Source: Bacteroidota bacterium (GTDB taxonomy: Bacteria > Bacteroidota > Rhodothermia > Rhodothermales > UBA10348). Taken from it: 64,000 bases of DNA. Both the position numbers and the translations under genes were made by a program. The number at the start of each line of letters is the position of its first letter. The first letter of the stretch is position 1. Below are positions 8,907 through 18,878 of the stretch, piece after piece. The stretch is from assembly GCA_029262835.1 (NCBI GenBank), contig JAJCYQ010000013.1, positions 1-64,000 on the forward strand. The letters are read 5' to 3'. The notes beneath the pieces were generated by a model, which was not told the DNA's origin, did not search any database, and worked only from the letters and a program-made list of their open reading frames with translations.

Positions 8907-9950
8907 CTACAGACTGATCGCCGCCGTGAACATGTTCACATTGTCGAAGAAGTCGGTAGAGCGGAACGCATAGTCAAACTGGACATGCGAGCCCTGCAGG
9001 TTCAGATCAATACCGGCACCAAAGTTGCCGCCACTGAAGAACGTCAAGTCGGTATCGCTGACAAGATCTACACCACCACGGATGTAAAGAACATCAAGCA
9101 GACCCAACTGCAGGCCGCCGCTGAACTGGTCCTGATCGAACGAATTCGAACGGAAGTTACCCAGTACGGTGACAATCGCTGCGTCGTTTACCTGTCGGGC
9201 GTAGGATACACCTACGTTCAGCAGGGACGGAAGCTCGACACCTTCGCTCTCAAGCAGTACCGTATTCGCCGTAGCGTTCGGTGGCTGGTTGGGAAGCTGT
9301 GCGCGGCGGTTGAGACCTACGCCATCGTACTCGATGTCTGACCCAACATTCTTGAGCGCAATGCCAAGGCGAAGGCCTGTCTCGCCGACAACGTATGTCA
9401 TGCCTGCATCGAAGGCTACGGCCGTCGCGGACACATCATCAATGCTTTCATTGATGACCTTGGCCGTGAAGCCCGCCGAAATGCGGTCAGTGAACATACG
9501 GGCGTAGGTCAGTCCTGCCGTCACGAACGACGCATCGAACGTAACAGATGTGATCTCCGGCTGCGATTCCGTCTGAAGCGGAATATCACCGAAGTCCCAT
9601 GCACTCACCATGAACGCCAGGTTATTGGCGCCAAAACTCTGGGCAATCCCAAAGTAGTTGACGTCAATATCGGCAACATAGTCCATGTGACTGAAAATCG
9701 CGGCCGTGCCGTTATTTACCGTCAATCCGGCCGGGTTGGCATAAATGGCATCCAGGCCATTCATACCGACCATTCCAGCCGTCATGGAAGCACCAAGCGA
9801 TGCGCTTCGTGCCGTAAGTGGAACGAGCAACTGCGAAGCACCTGCGGTTCCACGGCGATTGTCATCGCCGGCTTTAGCGTCCATTGCGTCCAGCCCGATC
9901 AATGCAATGATCAGAAAGGCGCTCAGGACTATTCTGGACATGTTAGTCAT
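8907..9950 (-). CDS. PorV/PorQ-family outer-membrane protein
   Basis: Predicted outer-membrane beta-barrel of the PorV/PorQ (UPF0164) family, which shuttles or docks sorting-domain cargo of the type IX secretion system. After a signal peptide ending around AMDAKA the mature start has the family pattern: LLVPLTARSASLGASMTAG, then the GLDAIYANPAGL box, then alternating strands to a barrel-like C-terminus (FDYAFRSTDFF...MFTAAISL). The ATG at 9950 is chosen because it has AAGGAGG nine bases upstream; the track start adds 15 unlikely residues. It is the third gene of the TonB-receptor/sorting-domain operon, so it probably handles the adjacent secreted protein. Confidence 0.85.
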   Translation of the reverse strand: MTNMSRIVLSAFLIIALIGLDAMDAKAGDDNRRGTAGASQLLVPLTARSASLGASMTAGMVGMNGLDAIYANPAGLTVNNGTAAIFSHMDYVADIDVNYFGIAQSFGANNLAFMVSAWDFGDIPLQTESQPEITSVTFDASFVTAGLTYARMFTDRISAGFTAKVINESIDDVSATAVAFDAGMTYVVGETGLRLGIALKNVGSDIEYDGVGLNRRAQLPNQPPNATANTVLLESEGVELPSLLNVGVSYARQVNDAAIVTVLGNFRSNSFDQDQFSGGLQLGLLDVLYIRGGVDLVSDTDLTFFSGGNFGAGIDLNLQGSHVQFDYAFRSTDFFDNVNMFTAAISL

Positions 9951-10007
9951 ATCACTGTTCCTCCTTGTAGTCTGTGTGTAATTATCAATAGTCATGTTAA
10001 CCTCAAC

Positions 10008-13000
10008 CTAGAATGTGTTGAGCTGGACACGCTTCTTGATAACAGCAAACTTGAGCACCTTTTCACCCAGATCGGTCTCGATATGGATGAGGTACATGCC
10101 GCTCGCAATAGGCAGATTGTCTTCAGTTGACAGATCCCACGGGAAGAAGTTGGCAGGGCTGTTCTTCTCCAGCGTGTTGATCAGTGTACCGTTGAGCGTG
10201 AAGATCCGGATGGTTGCCTGGTTTGGCAGGTTCGTGAACCTGACCTGGTCGGTCAACTGGGAGACTTCATACGCTGACGCGCCTTTGTACGGGTTCGGCA
10301 CAATACCAATCTCGTCAAGCGCAGCAACCTGCTCTTCTTCGCTCTTGGCACGTGAACCGAGACCATCGGTCGAGAACGAGAACGTATCGCCCGGCTGGTT
10401 CGGCTTCGTGGTCAGGAGCCGGAAAACAGAACCGGTCTCAGGGATATCCTGATTGTAACCGGTCTGACTTGGCGTCGTGGCATCCCATGCCTGGGGTGCA
10501 GCGCATGCGCCAGCATCACCACCATTCCAGTTGAAGAACACGGTACGCCCCATGATCTCCGCGCCCCACGCTGATCCGGCGCCATCGCCCGTAGCAAGCA
10601 CTTCGGCCTCCCACGCGTCATAACCTGACTCACCAGGAGTCAAGTCAGACGGCAGGTGCCAATACGTCGCATCGAGTTCAGGATCGTCTGGATTACTCGA
10701 ACCGGAGTGGTCAAAGCACTGAATCCCATATCCGTCTCCGTCCCAGTCAATGGTCCATGGAATAAGGCGGACATCATCACTTGCATCGTCCGGGGTGCTG
10801 ATACCAACGCGCCACAGTTCAAAGGGCACCTTGATCACGCTACCATCCGTAAACGCATTCCAGGCGTAACCGCCTTCTGCTGTAAAACGCATTTCGAAGT
10901 CAAACGGAACAATGTTCGACCAGCCATTGGCGCGTCCTGTTACAGACCGAGCAATGAACGCACTGTATGAACCGCGCGATCCATTGTCGAACGTATGGAA
11001 GAACCAGCGACCTTCGCCAGCCTGCTGCTCAGCGCCTGCCCGCGGCGTGGCACCGGGGAAGCCCTGGAAGTCGGCGGCTGCACCTACGTCAGGCACAATC
11101 GGACCCGCTGCGTTGGCAACAGCCCGGAAGCCCAGGAAGTCGTCAGGAGCACCAGCGATGTTGATCGAGAGACCATCCACCTGGACGATATCGTCGCCGA
11201 TTGGAAGGTTCTTGCCAAGGGCGGCAGCGGCCGTCGCTCCATCAAACACCTTCTGACCGGTCGTTGTGTTTACGACATCATAAGCCAACACTTCGGCTGA
11301 GGACGACTTCAGGAGCCGCTCAGGCGTAGCATCGTTGATGCGGTCGTTCTCACCAACCACGTCGCCGCGCTTCGCCGACGTACCGGTGTCTGTCGTAAAG
11401 AACTCCAGGCGGTAGGAGTCTCCGGTAACACTTGCCGGGTTGAACACGTTGACCGTCGCATTGCCGTTACCGACATTCTCGCCACGCGTGGTTTCAATGT
11501 CAACGCCCGTCGACTGGCGAGCCAGTGCTTCGGCGTCATCCGAAACAACAATATCCGGACGACTTGGCGTGACAGAGATACGGGTAGTGGGGCTCTTGAT
11601 CACCTTCGCACCCGACGTTGCATTGTAGGCATAAGCCTCCACGCCAAACTCAACGGTTGTATAGTTGGTCAGGTTGTCAATGCGAATGGAGTGCTGAATG
11701 CCACTGTCCGATCCGTCAGCCGTAATGAACGTCAGCTCGGCGCCTTCAATGACGCGCGTAATGCCGTTCACACGGTCGAAGGTTGCAATGATTTCTCCAG
11801 CGCCGTCTCCGGTGGAGGCGAAACGGAAGACATTGTAGCCTTCAAATACGTAATCACGGTCGGCAACGTCTGGCGACAGGAGCGGATCAATTTCCACATA
11901 CTGGTCCAGGAAGTTGTTGTCCGTCGGGTTGTAACCCCACTCGAGAATAACGCCTCCATCAAGTTCGGTGGCCGTCACGCGCGGAGCTGCCGGTGGCGCT
12001 GCTACCTGGAACCCACTGTCGAACACAATCTGGGCAATAGCATCGTCTTCCTTCATCTGTGTGACCGAGTTCAGGTGGTCATCACCGAACGATGTCACAA
12101 GACCAAAGACGATTTCCTGCTCATCACCCGGCTGGATGGTGAACGGACCAGAAGCCATCACGAAGCGGCGGTCGGCGGGTACAATTGCCGTTCCCTGACC
12201 GTCGGAGTTGATTTCCGACCAGAACTCTTCGCGTTCCGGATCTCCAGGGAACATGAAGCTCGTAGGAATGGTCGAGAAATCACGTCCATTTCCACCGAGT
12301 GTGAAACGCTGCCCATCTTTCCAACGGCCTCGCATGTAGTTGTAGAAGTCCGGGCCCGTCTGCGGGTCACCGAGCACACCACCGCCGTTATTGTAAAAGG
12401 CAAAAGCCGTCATCTTCAAACGCTCACCTTCCTCGTCAACCTCTCCGTCCTCATCGTCATCGAGGCCATTCGAGTCAACGAGCGGGCCCTGGAAGAAGTC
12501 ATATCCAGATGCCGGAACGTTCGTGCCGTAATGGTCATCGTCGTTCTCGTCAGCATTGTAGACGAATCCAAGACCAAGTGTGGTATCTGAACCCACGTAG
12601 TCATCGTCGAAGTTGCCGAGGTCGGGGTCCGAGAAGATTCCAAAATAGGATTCCTCAAGCGGCACCGATCCGCTGTAGAACATACGGAACTTGTAGAACG
12701 TCGTGTTTCCAAGAGCACCAGCGCTGTTGAAAGCGAAAGCCGTCCCGTGTACTTCAAGACCGACGGGCGGCGTATCCGTGTTGTTGTGCTGGTTACCCAT
12801 GTCGTTCATAATCCACCAGATCATCTGGTCACCCAGGATCTGTGGACGCTCGCCAGCAGCCAGGTTGATCTTGCGATCTACACGGCTGGACAGGGGCTGG
12901 TCCAGGAGGTCGATAAGTTCACCGTTCGCATCAAGCGTAGGCGCACCAAGACCCGTTGGCCAGTCACTGAGATCCGGGGTCGCCGGAGCACCGCCATTGA

Positions 13001-13400
13001 ATGCAACGACGTCCTCCTTGGACACTTTCCACAGGCGGTCCCACGGGGAGCAGTCGGACGGCGATGTTCCATCATCGCTCAGAGGGCCTGCCCAGTACTC
13101 CCATGGGCCGTACGTTGTGGCGGCTGCACGAAGCTGGCCTGCCACCGTGCCACCCAGCCAGATACCCGACGCAAAGATGGTATTCTCACCACCTCCCTTC
13201 GGGATTTCGTAGACGGGGTTACCACCGTTCCAAACAATGCCTCCGTTGTTGAGGACTTTGGCCCGGACATTGTTGATGTCCAGGAACGCTTCTGCCGTGG
13301 ACGCTTCGCAGTTCCCGACCGTCTGGGCACGCGCTGACGTGCTGACCAGTCCGAGCGCGACCGCCGCGACAAGAAGGCTGATATTTCTGAAATATTGCAT
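10008..13400 (-). CDS. Large secreted protein with type IX (type A-like) C-terminal sorting domain
   Basis: About 1130 residues: signal peptide to STSARA, a long beta-rich region with acidic D-rich segments (e.g. DDDEDGEVDEEGE) resembling calcium-binding loops, fibronectin-like stretches, and a C-terminal domain beginning PNPYKG with LPNQATIRIFTLNG and GMYLIHIE, the hallmark of a type IX sorting signal. It is therefore likely delivered across the outer membrane and anchored or released. No enzymatic motif is recognised. The start at 13400 has AAGGA five bases upstream; another ATG lies two codons earlier. It sits between the TonB receptor and the PorV-like gene, a common trio in this phylum. 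Confidence 0.85.
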   Translation of the reverse strand: MQYFRNISLLVAAVALGLVSTSARAQTVGNCEASTAEAFLDINNVRAKVLNNGGIVWNGGNPVYEIPKGGGENTIFASGIWLGGTVAGQLRAAATTYGPWEYWAGPLSDDGTSPSDCSPWDRLWKVSKEDVVAFNGGAPATPDLSDWPTGLGAPTLDANGELIDLLDQPLSSRVDRKINLAAGERPQILGDQMIWWIMNDMGNQHNNTDTPPVGLEVHGTAFAFNSAGALGNTTFYKFRMFYSGSVPLEESYFGIFSDPDLGNFDDDYVGSDTTLGLGFVYNADENDDDHYGTNVPASGYDFFQGPLVDSNGLDDDEDGEVDEEGERLKMTAFAFYNNGGGVLGDPQTGPDFYNYMRGRWKDGQRFTLGGNGRDFSTIPTSFMFPGDPEREEFWSEINSDGQGTAIVPADRRFVMASGPFTIQPGDEQEIVFGLVTSFGDDHLNSVTQMKEDDAIAQIVFDSGFQVAAPPAAPRVTATELDGGVILEWGYNPTDNNFLDQYVEIDPLLSPDVADRDYVFEGYNVFRFASTGDGAGEIIATFDRVNGITRVIEGAELTFITADGSDSGIQHSIRIDNLTNYTTVEFGVEAYAYNATSGAKVIKSPTTRISVTPSRPDIVVSDDAEALARQSTGVDIETTRGENVGNGNATVNVFNPASVTGDSYRLEFFTTDTGTSAKRGDVVGENDRINDATPERLLKSSSAEVLAYDVVNTTTGQKVFDGATAAAALGKNLPIGDDIVQVDGLSINIAGAPDDFLGFRAVANAAGPIVPDVGAAADFQGFPGATPRAGAEQQAGEGRWFFHTFDNGSRGSYSAFIARSVTGRANGWSNIVPFDFEMRFTAEGGYAWNAFTDGSVIKVPFELWRVGISTPDDASDDVRLIPWTIDWDGDGYGIQCFDHSGSSNPDDPELDATYWHLPSDLTPGESGYDAWEAEVLATGDGAGSAWGAEIMGRTVFFNWNGGDAGACAAPQAWDATTPSQTGYNQDIPETGSVFRLLTTKPNQPGDTFSFSTDGLGSRAKSEEEQVAALDEIGIVPNPYKGASAYEVSQLTDQVRFTNLPNQATIRIFTLNGTLINTLEKNSPANFFPWDLSTEDNLPIASGMYLIHIETDLGEKVLKFAVIKKRVQLNTF

Positions 13401-13504
13401 AGTCATCCTTTTATGATAATTGGATTTCTGCTGGTGTCTGAACTGTCAGGGCATCAGAGTGGACGGGCTGTGCACCCGCCCACTCTGCGCTCTGTACAGC
13501 AGGA

Positions 13505-16500
13505 TCAGAAGTCCAGACGGACGCCGACACGTGTCAGACGCGGAATTCCGAAATTACCAAGTGTTCTGTTACGGTGACGATAGAGCTCTTCAGCTGCTGG
13601 GATATTGCCAGCGAGGAACGCCTGTCCACCCTGGGTGGCCAGGAATCCGTCATCATCGGCAAGACCCGTGAAGCGCCATACACCGAACTCGTTGTCTTCG
13701 TCGAGCAGGTTCTGTACCCACACGAAGGCTGACAGCGTTGAGCGATCGCCAACGGCGAACTTGCGATCAACCCGAAGGTCAATACGCGTCGTCCAAGGCG
13801 TACGAGCGGAGTTGATGGCGCCCTTGGGCTGCGCAGCTTTCGACTCGATGACGCTGAACGGCTCAACCACCGGCGTGTACGGGAGACCCGAACCGAGCTT
13901 GATGAGCACGTTGGCACCGAAGTTTTCGAGCAGCTTCGTTCCTCCAACCGTCGGCCCCTGACCCTTTCCGAGACGGTAGTCCAGGGAAAGGTTCATGTTG
14001 TGACGCTGGTCGAAGTCGAGCGGCGAAATGAAGTTCGGTGGCGTCTCGTTGATCCACACAATCGTCGACGTCGTGGTCGAGCTGGAGCCCGTACCCTGTG
14101 CAAATGACAGCGTGTAGTTCGCGTTCACCGAGATGTTACGCGTCCGGCGAAGATCAAAATCAAACTCCAGCCCCTTGACCGTACCGAAGTCACGATTCAC
14201 AAACGACGAAGACGCCGTCGGGAATGTGGTCGGCTGGTCTTCAAGCTGGATCAGGTTTTCGATCTGGCGGAAGAAACCGGAAATGGTCAGCGCGCTGCGC
14301 GTCGAGAGACGCTGGCGGAAGCCGAGCTCGTATTCCGTTGTCTCTTCTGGCTCCAACGCATTGTTGTTCTTGCGACCCGTGGTCGAAGACAACACTTCCA
14401 TCGAACTGAACGAGTTCGTCGACGGACGCTGGGCCACCTTGCCGTAGCGGGCGAAGAAGAGCGCCTGGTCTGTTACCGGGAACGAAACACCAATACGCGG
14501 CATGACCGTAACCTGGGGATCGTAGTCCGTGAAGACCTCCTCGGTTACGACATTGCTCTTCGTGTTTGGCGAAGCGCCGGTCAGAACGACCTGTGCCGCC
14601 TGGACGCCCTCTCCATTTGCATTGAAGAAATTGCCCTCCAGATCGCGGAAACCAACAACGGACTGATCGCTTCCGAAATAGACAACGAAGTCATCTCCAA
14701 TCTGGCTGTTGGTCAGCCCGGCTTCGCCGGCCCGAACAACAGGAAGACGCGTGAAGCGGTCAACGTACGTGCGCGTGTTGTTGTCGAACACGTCAACGCG
14801 CAGACCGAGGTTCAGGACGATGTCCCGGAATTCGATCTTGTCCTGCACATAACCACCATAGTAGATGGGTTCGTGCGGCTCGACGTTATATGCAGCGTCG
14901 CCGAACTCGTCCGTGAGGTCATTCACGAATGCGTCCAGGTTTTCGTCGTCCACTTCCTCCGTCCCACGGAAGTTGTAGCCGAAGAAATCAACGCGACTCT
15001 CAAGCTGACTCCACGTAAGCTCTTCATAGCGGGAAACACCGGCCTGTCCAGTCGCCAGGCTTTCCGGTCCATCTGCGTCCGCCACAAAACGTGACAGGCT
15101 TGTGCCGCGCACATTGTGCTGCCGGTTCGTACGCTTCTCGAACTCTCCACCGAACTCAATCTGGTGGATACCGACCTGCGTCGTGGCCATGGCGTTGACA
15201 CGGATCTGATTGTTCTTGAAGCGGAACAGGCTGTTGGAAGGCCCACGCCCCCCAACATTGGTCACGAGGTTCCCAACTTCTTCCGTTGTCGGGAAGCTGC
15301 CGTCATCCCAGCGGTTGCTGAACGTAGGAATCTGAACCGTGAAGTCATTACCATCGGCATCCTGACGCGTTTCTGTCGTGAACGCGGTGTTCTTGAAACC
15401 ACGAAGCGTAGCCCACTGGTCAGCTTCGATATCACCGTAGGAGAGAATATCGGAGAAGCTGTCACCGAAGCGTGGGTCATAATTGCGCCCGCGGCGATCG
15501 CTCCAGTCCACCTGCAACTGGTAGAACGTCGAGTTCGACAGGTAATGCGTCCATGTCGTAAAGAACTGCCAGTCGCGACGGTCCTGCTGGTCGATGTCCT
15601 CGTTGGGTGCAAAGATCGATGACCGTGATGTTCCGAGGAACTGGTTCTCCGAATCCACGAGGCGACCACCTACACGGAGGCGCACATTCTCAATCAGATT
15701 GAACGTCAGGTTCGTGTTGATGGCAAGGCGCTCGAAACCGTTGTTCTGGCGCTTGTCAACCAAGCGGAGATCATCCGTGCTTACGAAGTTCGCGGTATTG
15801 ACGAGTTCCGGATTCGAAATCACGACACCGTCAGGAGCGTTGACCGTTGTTCCGTCTGTAAAACCGATCACGCCACCAACGGGGGTAACATTGCCGTTGT
15901 CATCCACGTACTGGGATGCGATGGAGGCGCCGTCACCGAGTGTCGCAGGAACGGGAATGTTGACGGAGTTACCATCGGCATCCACGCCACCAAATGACAT
16001 CGGATTGGCCTGGATCTGCTGCAGGACACTGTCTTCAAGACGAAGCTGTCCGACCGCCCGCGGGCTCGAATCCGTCTGGTCCGTGTACTCGACGGCCACG
16101 AAGAAGTTGGCCTTCTCGCCGGCTACGGGACCACCAATGGCCATGGAGGCCAGGTTGTACCCGAAATCGTCGAGCGCTTCCGAGGTAACGCCCTCGAACG
16201 AGCCGAAGAATTTCGGCGAACCGGACTTCGTGGTGATGTTGATGACACCGGACATGGCGTCGCCGTAGCGCGCGGACATGTTACCGATCATCATTTCCTG
16301 CTCCTGGATGGCCGACTGGGGAAGTGCTGCCGTACCGACAACCTTCACGCCGTCGATAAAGAAGACGACTTCAGCGCCACGACCACCGCGGATGTTCAGC
16401 GTGTTCGAGCCTTCCTGGCTCACAACACCGGCCTGGACAGATGCCACGGCCTGAACGCCACGCACGGGCAGGTTTACAATTTCTTCCGCTGATTTGATTT

Positions 16501-16891
16501 TCGGAACACCAATGGCATCCCGCTGAATCATCGGACGTTCGTACTCCACGACGATACCCTCCAACTCGACACCAGCGCTGAGCGAGAAGTCAATATCCTG
16601 GGCGGTGTAACCCGAGGACACTTCCACGCCGCTGATGACGGATGAAGAGTAACCGACGAATGAAGCCTGTACGTCATAGGTTCCTACCGGAACACCGATG
16701 ATGAAGTAATTGCCATCGGCGTCGGTAATCGTACCCAACTGCGTGCCTACGAGAGCGACACTGGCACCCGGCAACGGATCTCCAGTGTCTCCATCGAGCA
16801 CCGTTCCTTCGATCTTACCCGTGTTCTGGGCAAAAACGAGGGCCGGCGCTGCAAGCAGCATGAGTACTACCATGCCCCATTTACGTAACAT
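13505..16891 (-). CDS. TonB-dependent receptor with carboxypeptidase-like N-terminal domain
   Basis: An 1128-residue outer-membrane receptor of SusC/CarboxypepD-regulatory type. A signal peptide ends near LVFAQ. Residues ~25-110 form the CarboxypepD_reg-like domain (KIEGTVLDGDTGDPLPGASV, FVGYSS). The plug domain (~130-240) contains the NIRGGRGAEVVFFIDGVKV box, and the rest is a 22-strand-type barrel ending in the aromatic RVGVRLDF. The start is fixed by AGGAGG six bases upstream. It is the first gene of an operon with the sorting-domain and PorV-like genes. Its ligand is unknown; no SusD partner is adjacent, which argues against a plain glycan-uptake pair. Confidence 0.93.
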   Translation of the reverse strand: MLRKWGMVVLMLLAAPALVFAQNTGKIEGTVLDGDTGDPLPGASVALVGTQLGTITDADGNYFIIGVPVGTYDVQASFVGYSSSVISGVEVSSGYTAQDIDFSLSAGVELEGIVVEYERPMIQRDAIGVPKIKSAEEIVNLPVRGVQAVASVQAGVVSQEGSNTLNIRGGRGAEVVFFIDGVKVVGTAALPQSAIQEQEMMIGNMSARYGDAMSGVINITTKSGSPKFFGSFEGVTSEALDDFGYNLASMAIGGPVAGEKANFFVAVEYTDQTDSSPRAVGQLRLEDSVLQQIQANPMSFGGVDADGNSVNIPVPATLGDGASIASQYVDDNGNVTPVGGVIGFTDGTTVNAPDGVVISNPELVNTANFVSTDDLRLVDKRQNNGFERLAINTNLTFNLIENVRLRVGGRLVDSENQFLGTSRSSIFAPNEDIDQQDRRDWQFFTTWTHYLSNSTFYQLQVDWSDRRGRNYDPRFGDSFSDILSYGDIEADQWATLRGFKNTAFTTETRQDADGNDFTVQIPTFSNRWDDGSFPTTEEVGNLVTNVGGRGPSNSLFRFKNNQIRVNAMATTQVGIHQIEFGGEFEKRTNRQHNVRGTSLSRFVADADGPESLATGQAGVSRYEELTWSQLESRVDFFGYNFRGTEEVDDENLDAFVNDLTDEFGDAAYNVEPHEPIYYGGYVQDKIEFRDIVLNLGLRVDVFDNNTRTYVDRFTRLPVVRAGEAGLTNSQIGDDFVVYFGSDQSVVGFRDLEGNFFNANGEGVQAAQVVLTGASPNTKSNVVTEEVFTDYDPQVTVMPRIGVSFPVTDQALFFARYGKVAQRPSTNSFSSMEVLSSTTGRKNNNALEPEETTEYELGFRQRLSTRSALTISGFFRQIENLIQLEDQPTTFPTASSSFVNRDFGTVKGLEFDFDLRRTRNISVNANYTLSFAQGTGSSSTTTSTIVWINETPPNFISPLDFDQRHNMNLSLDYRLGKGQGPTVGGTKLLENFGANVLIKLGSGLPYTPVVEPFSVIESKAAQPKGAINSARTPWTTRIDLRVDRKFAVGDRSTLSAFVWVQNLLDEDNEFGVWRFTGLADDDGFLATQGGQAFLAGNIPAAEELYRHRNRTLGNFGIPRLTRVGVRLDF

Positions 16892-17236
16892 AAGCTACCT
16901 CCTCTTGTGATATGATGTGTGGCTGATAGTCATGCACCAGGCGGTGCAATCTTTTTCGTGCCAAACGGCAATGCCCAGACGGACACTGCCGCGACGCACG
17001 AGTTTTCGGGGACAGAGACACGGGTCTCCCAGTCAATCCATTTGGTGTTCAAGCTTTCCACTTCTGAAATCGCTGACATCCTCTGACACGTTCCAACAGG
17101 AACAGTCCCGGCCCATTTCATGAGCGGAGACTGATTTCAGGTTTTGCTTGAAAGGTGGGGTTGGAAATGCTGTAGCAGATGCCCAAATGCGTGATTGTGA
17201 TTGGTTGAACAGGTCGCTGTCTTCGTTCTGGTAGGG
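16892..17236 (-). other. Long untranslated leader of the TonB-receptor operon
   Basis: About 340 bases between the predicted promoter and the receptor start, poorer in GC than its surroundings, with no convincing gene. Short ORFs in the track here lack any family resemblance. The AGGAGG ribosome binding site lies at 16898-16903. No known riboswitch consensus was recognised. Confidence 0.5.
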
Positions 17237-17265
17237 AATATAGAGGGCTTTGAACCCTTTGTCAA
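17237..17265 (-). promoter_or_regulatory. Consensus sigma-70 promoter of the TonB-receptor operon
   Basis: On the minus strand TTGACA, exactly 17 bases, TATATT. This matches the housekeeping consensus in 11 of 12 positions with ideal spacing. The spacer holds a weak inverted repeat (AGGG...CCCT). The start site would be near 17230. Confidence 0.65.
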
Positions 17266-17340
17266 GGCAATATGAACAGGGTATTTCGTTTTGCATGCAC
17301 GAAATCGTCCCCACCCCGCTCGGTCAGCACGAGGTATGCC

Positions 17341-17952
17341 TTATAATATATGCGGTCGGACGTGAACCTCAACCCAGTCCCACATGTCGCTCCGCCCGCG
17401 GCCATCCTCCGAGCTCGTGAGCACGATCGGGAGCTCCATGCCCAGGCCCTCCACGTATTTCCTGGTGCGATGCACCGCATGCTGCCGCCCGTTACCCGAC
17501 AGCTTGTCCGCTTTGGTGAGCGCTACGACATGCGCTGCTGGACTCTCTTTCATGAGCAGCAGCATATCGCGATCGAGCGCGGTGGGCGCGTGCCGGGAAT
17601 CAATGAGTTGGAAAACGAGACGCAGCTCGGCGCGTTCGGTCACGTAGCGCCCTATGGTCCGGCGCCAGGCGTCGCGCTCGGTACGGGAGAATTTGGCGTA
17701 CCCAAAACCGGGCAGATCGACGACATGATATGCCCCATCTACCAGGTAGAAGTTGATTTCCCGGGTTTTACCCGGCGAGCCGGATACACGGGCCACACTG
17801 CGCCTGCCCAGAAAGCAGTTGATGAGCGAACTCTTGCCCACGTTGGAACGCCCCACGAACGCCACTTCGGGCACGCCGCCAACCGGCATGTGCGCGAACC
17901 GCGTAGCTCCTTTGACAAATTCAACGTTTGGCGTGGGGGCGCGGGACTCCAA
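17341..17952 (-). CDS. engB: Ribosome-biogenesis GTP-binding protein EngB/YsxC
   Basis: TRAFAC GTPase needed for 50S assembly. It has G1 GRSNVGKSSL, G2 threonine in PGKTREIN, G3 DLPGFGYA and G4 TKADK, all normally spaced, in 203 residues. The N-terminal FVKGATRFAHMP...PEVAFVGRSN is typical. It begins two bases after the sucD stop codon, so it is translated from the same transcript. Its 3' end faces the intergenic promoter region of the TonB operon. Confidence 0.95.
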   Translation of the reverse strand: MESRAPTPNVEFVKGATRFAHMPVGGVPEVAFVGRSNVGKSSLINCFLGRRSVARVSGSPGKTREINFYLVDGAYHVVDLPGFGYAKFSRTERDAWRRTIGRYVTERAELRLVFQLIDSRHAPTALDRDMLLLMKESPAAHVVALTKADKLSGNGRQHAVHRTRKYVEGLGMELPIVLTSSEDGRGRSDMWDWVEVHVRPHIL

Positions 17953-17954
17953 GA

Positions 17955-18821
17955 CTACAACGTCTGCTTCACCGTCTCCCCGATCGCGGCCGGGTTGAGT
18001 ACGATGGTCGCGCCCGCTTCTTCCAGTGCGGCGAATTTATCCTCGGCGGTTCCCTTGCCTCCGGAAATAATGGCGCCTGCGTGGCCCATGCGGCGCCCGG
18101 GAGGAGCCGTCCGGCCAGCAATGAACCCGAAGACCGGCTTCGTCATGTGATCTTTGATGAATTCAGCCGCCTCTTCCTCGGCCGTCCCGCCAATTTCACC
18201 GATCATCACGACCGCGTCCGTCGCGTCGTCCTCCTGGAAAAGTCGAAGGATGTCCACGAACCGGGAGCCGATCACCGGATCTCCCCCAATACCGACGGCC
18301 GTGGACTGACCCAGTCCCTGACGCGTGAGCTGATCGACCGCTTCATACGTCAACGTGCCCGATCGCGACACGACGCCCACGCGGCCTGGACTGAAAATCA
18401 TGGCGGGCATGATGCCCACCTTGGCCTCACCCGGCGTAAGCAGGCCCGGACAGTTCGGTCCAACAAGATGCGCACCCACCTTCTTCACATAATGGTAGAC
18501 CGGAACCATGTCCCGCGGCGGAATGCCTTCTGTAATGCATACGATCACCTTGATGCCGGCTTCAGCCGCCTCCAGAATGGCATCCGCCGCAAACGGCGGC
18601 GGCACGAAGATGACAGATGTATTGGCACCCTCGTGCTTCACGGCATCGGCCACGGTGTCGAATACCGGACGGTCCAGGTGGCGCTGCCCGCCTTTGCCGG
18701 GCGTCACACCCGCAACAAGGGGGGTGCCGTACTCAATCATCTGCTCAGCGTGGAAAGAACCTTCTTTGCCGGTGAACCCCTGCACAACCAGGCGGGTCGA
18801 ACGGTCTACGAGAATACTCAT
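17955..18821 (-). CDS. sucD: Succinate-CoA ligase, alpha subunit
   Basis: Forms succinate and ATP/GTP from succinyl-CoA in the citric acid cycle. It has the CoA-binding Rossmann start ([13 protein letters not shown]...), [17 protein letters not shown] and the phospho-histidine motif [10 protein letters not shown] near residue 247. The 288-residue length is standard. The beta subunit (sucC) is not adjacent, unlike in many bacteria. It lies between tatA and engB on the same strand. Confidence 0.96.
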   Translation of the reverse strand: MSILVDRSTRLVVQGFTGKEGSFHAEQMIEYGTPLVAGVTPGKGGQRHLDRPVFDTVADAVKHEGANTSVIFVPPPFAADAILEAAEAGIKVIVCITEGIPPRDMVPVYHYVKKVGAHLVGPNCPGLLTPGEAKVGIMPAMIFSPGRVGVVSRSGTLTYEAVDQLTRQGLGQSTAVGIGGDPVIGSRFVDILRLFQEDDATDAVVMIGEIGGTAEEEAAEFIKDHMTKPVFGFIAGRTAPPGRRMGHAGAIISGGKGTAEDKFAALEEAGATIVLNPAAIGETVKQTL

Positions 18822-18878
18822 GTCAGAATAAAAAATGTTTGGATGGATGCGCCCGGGACGCGTCAGTGCTGGGATGCG

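Noticed and set aside
16930-17314. Short ORFs (63-93 aa) in the leader of the TonB receptor operon
   Set aside because: No ribosome binding site, no hydrophobic or domain pattern, and they lie in the predicted leader and promoter.
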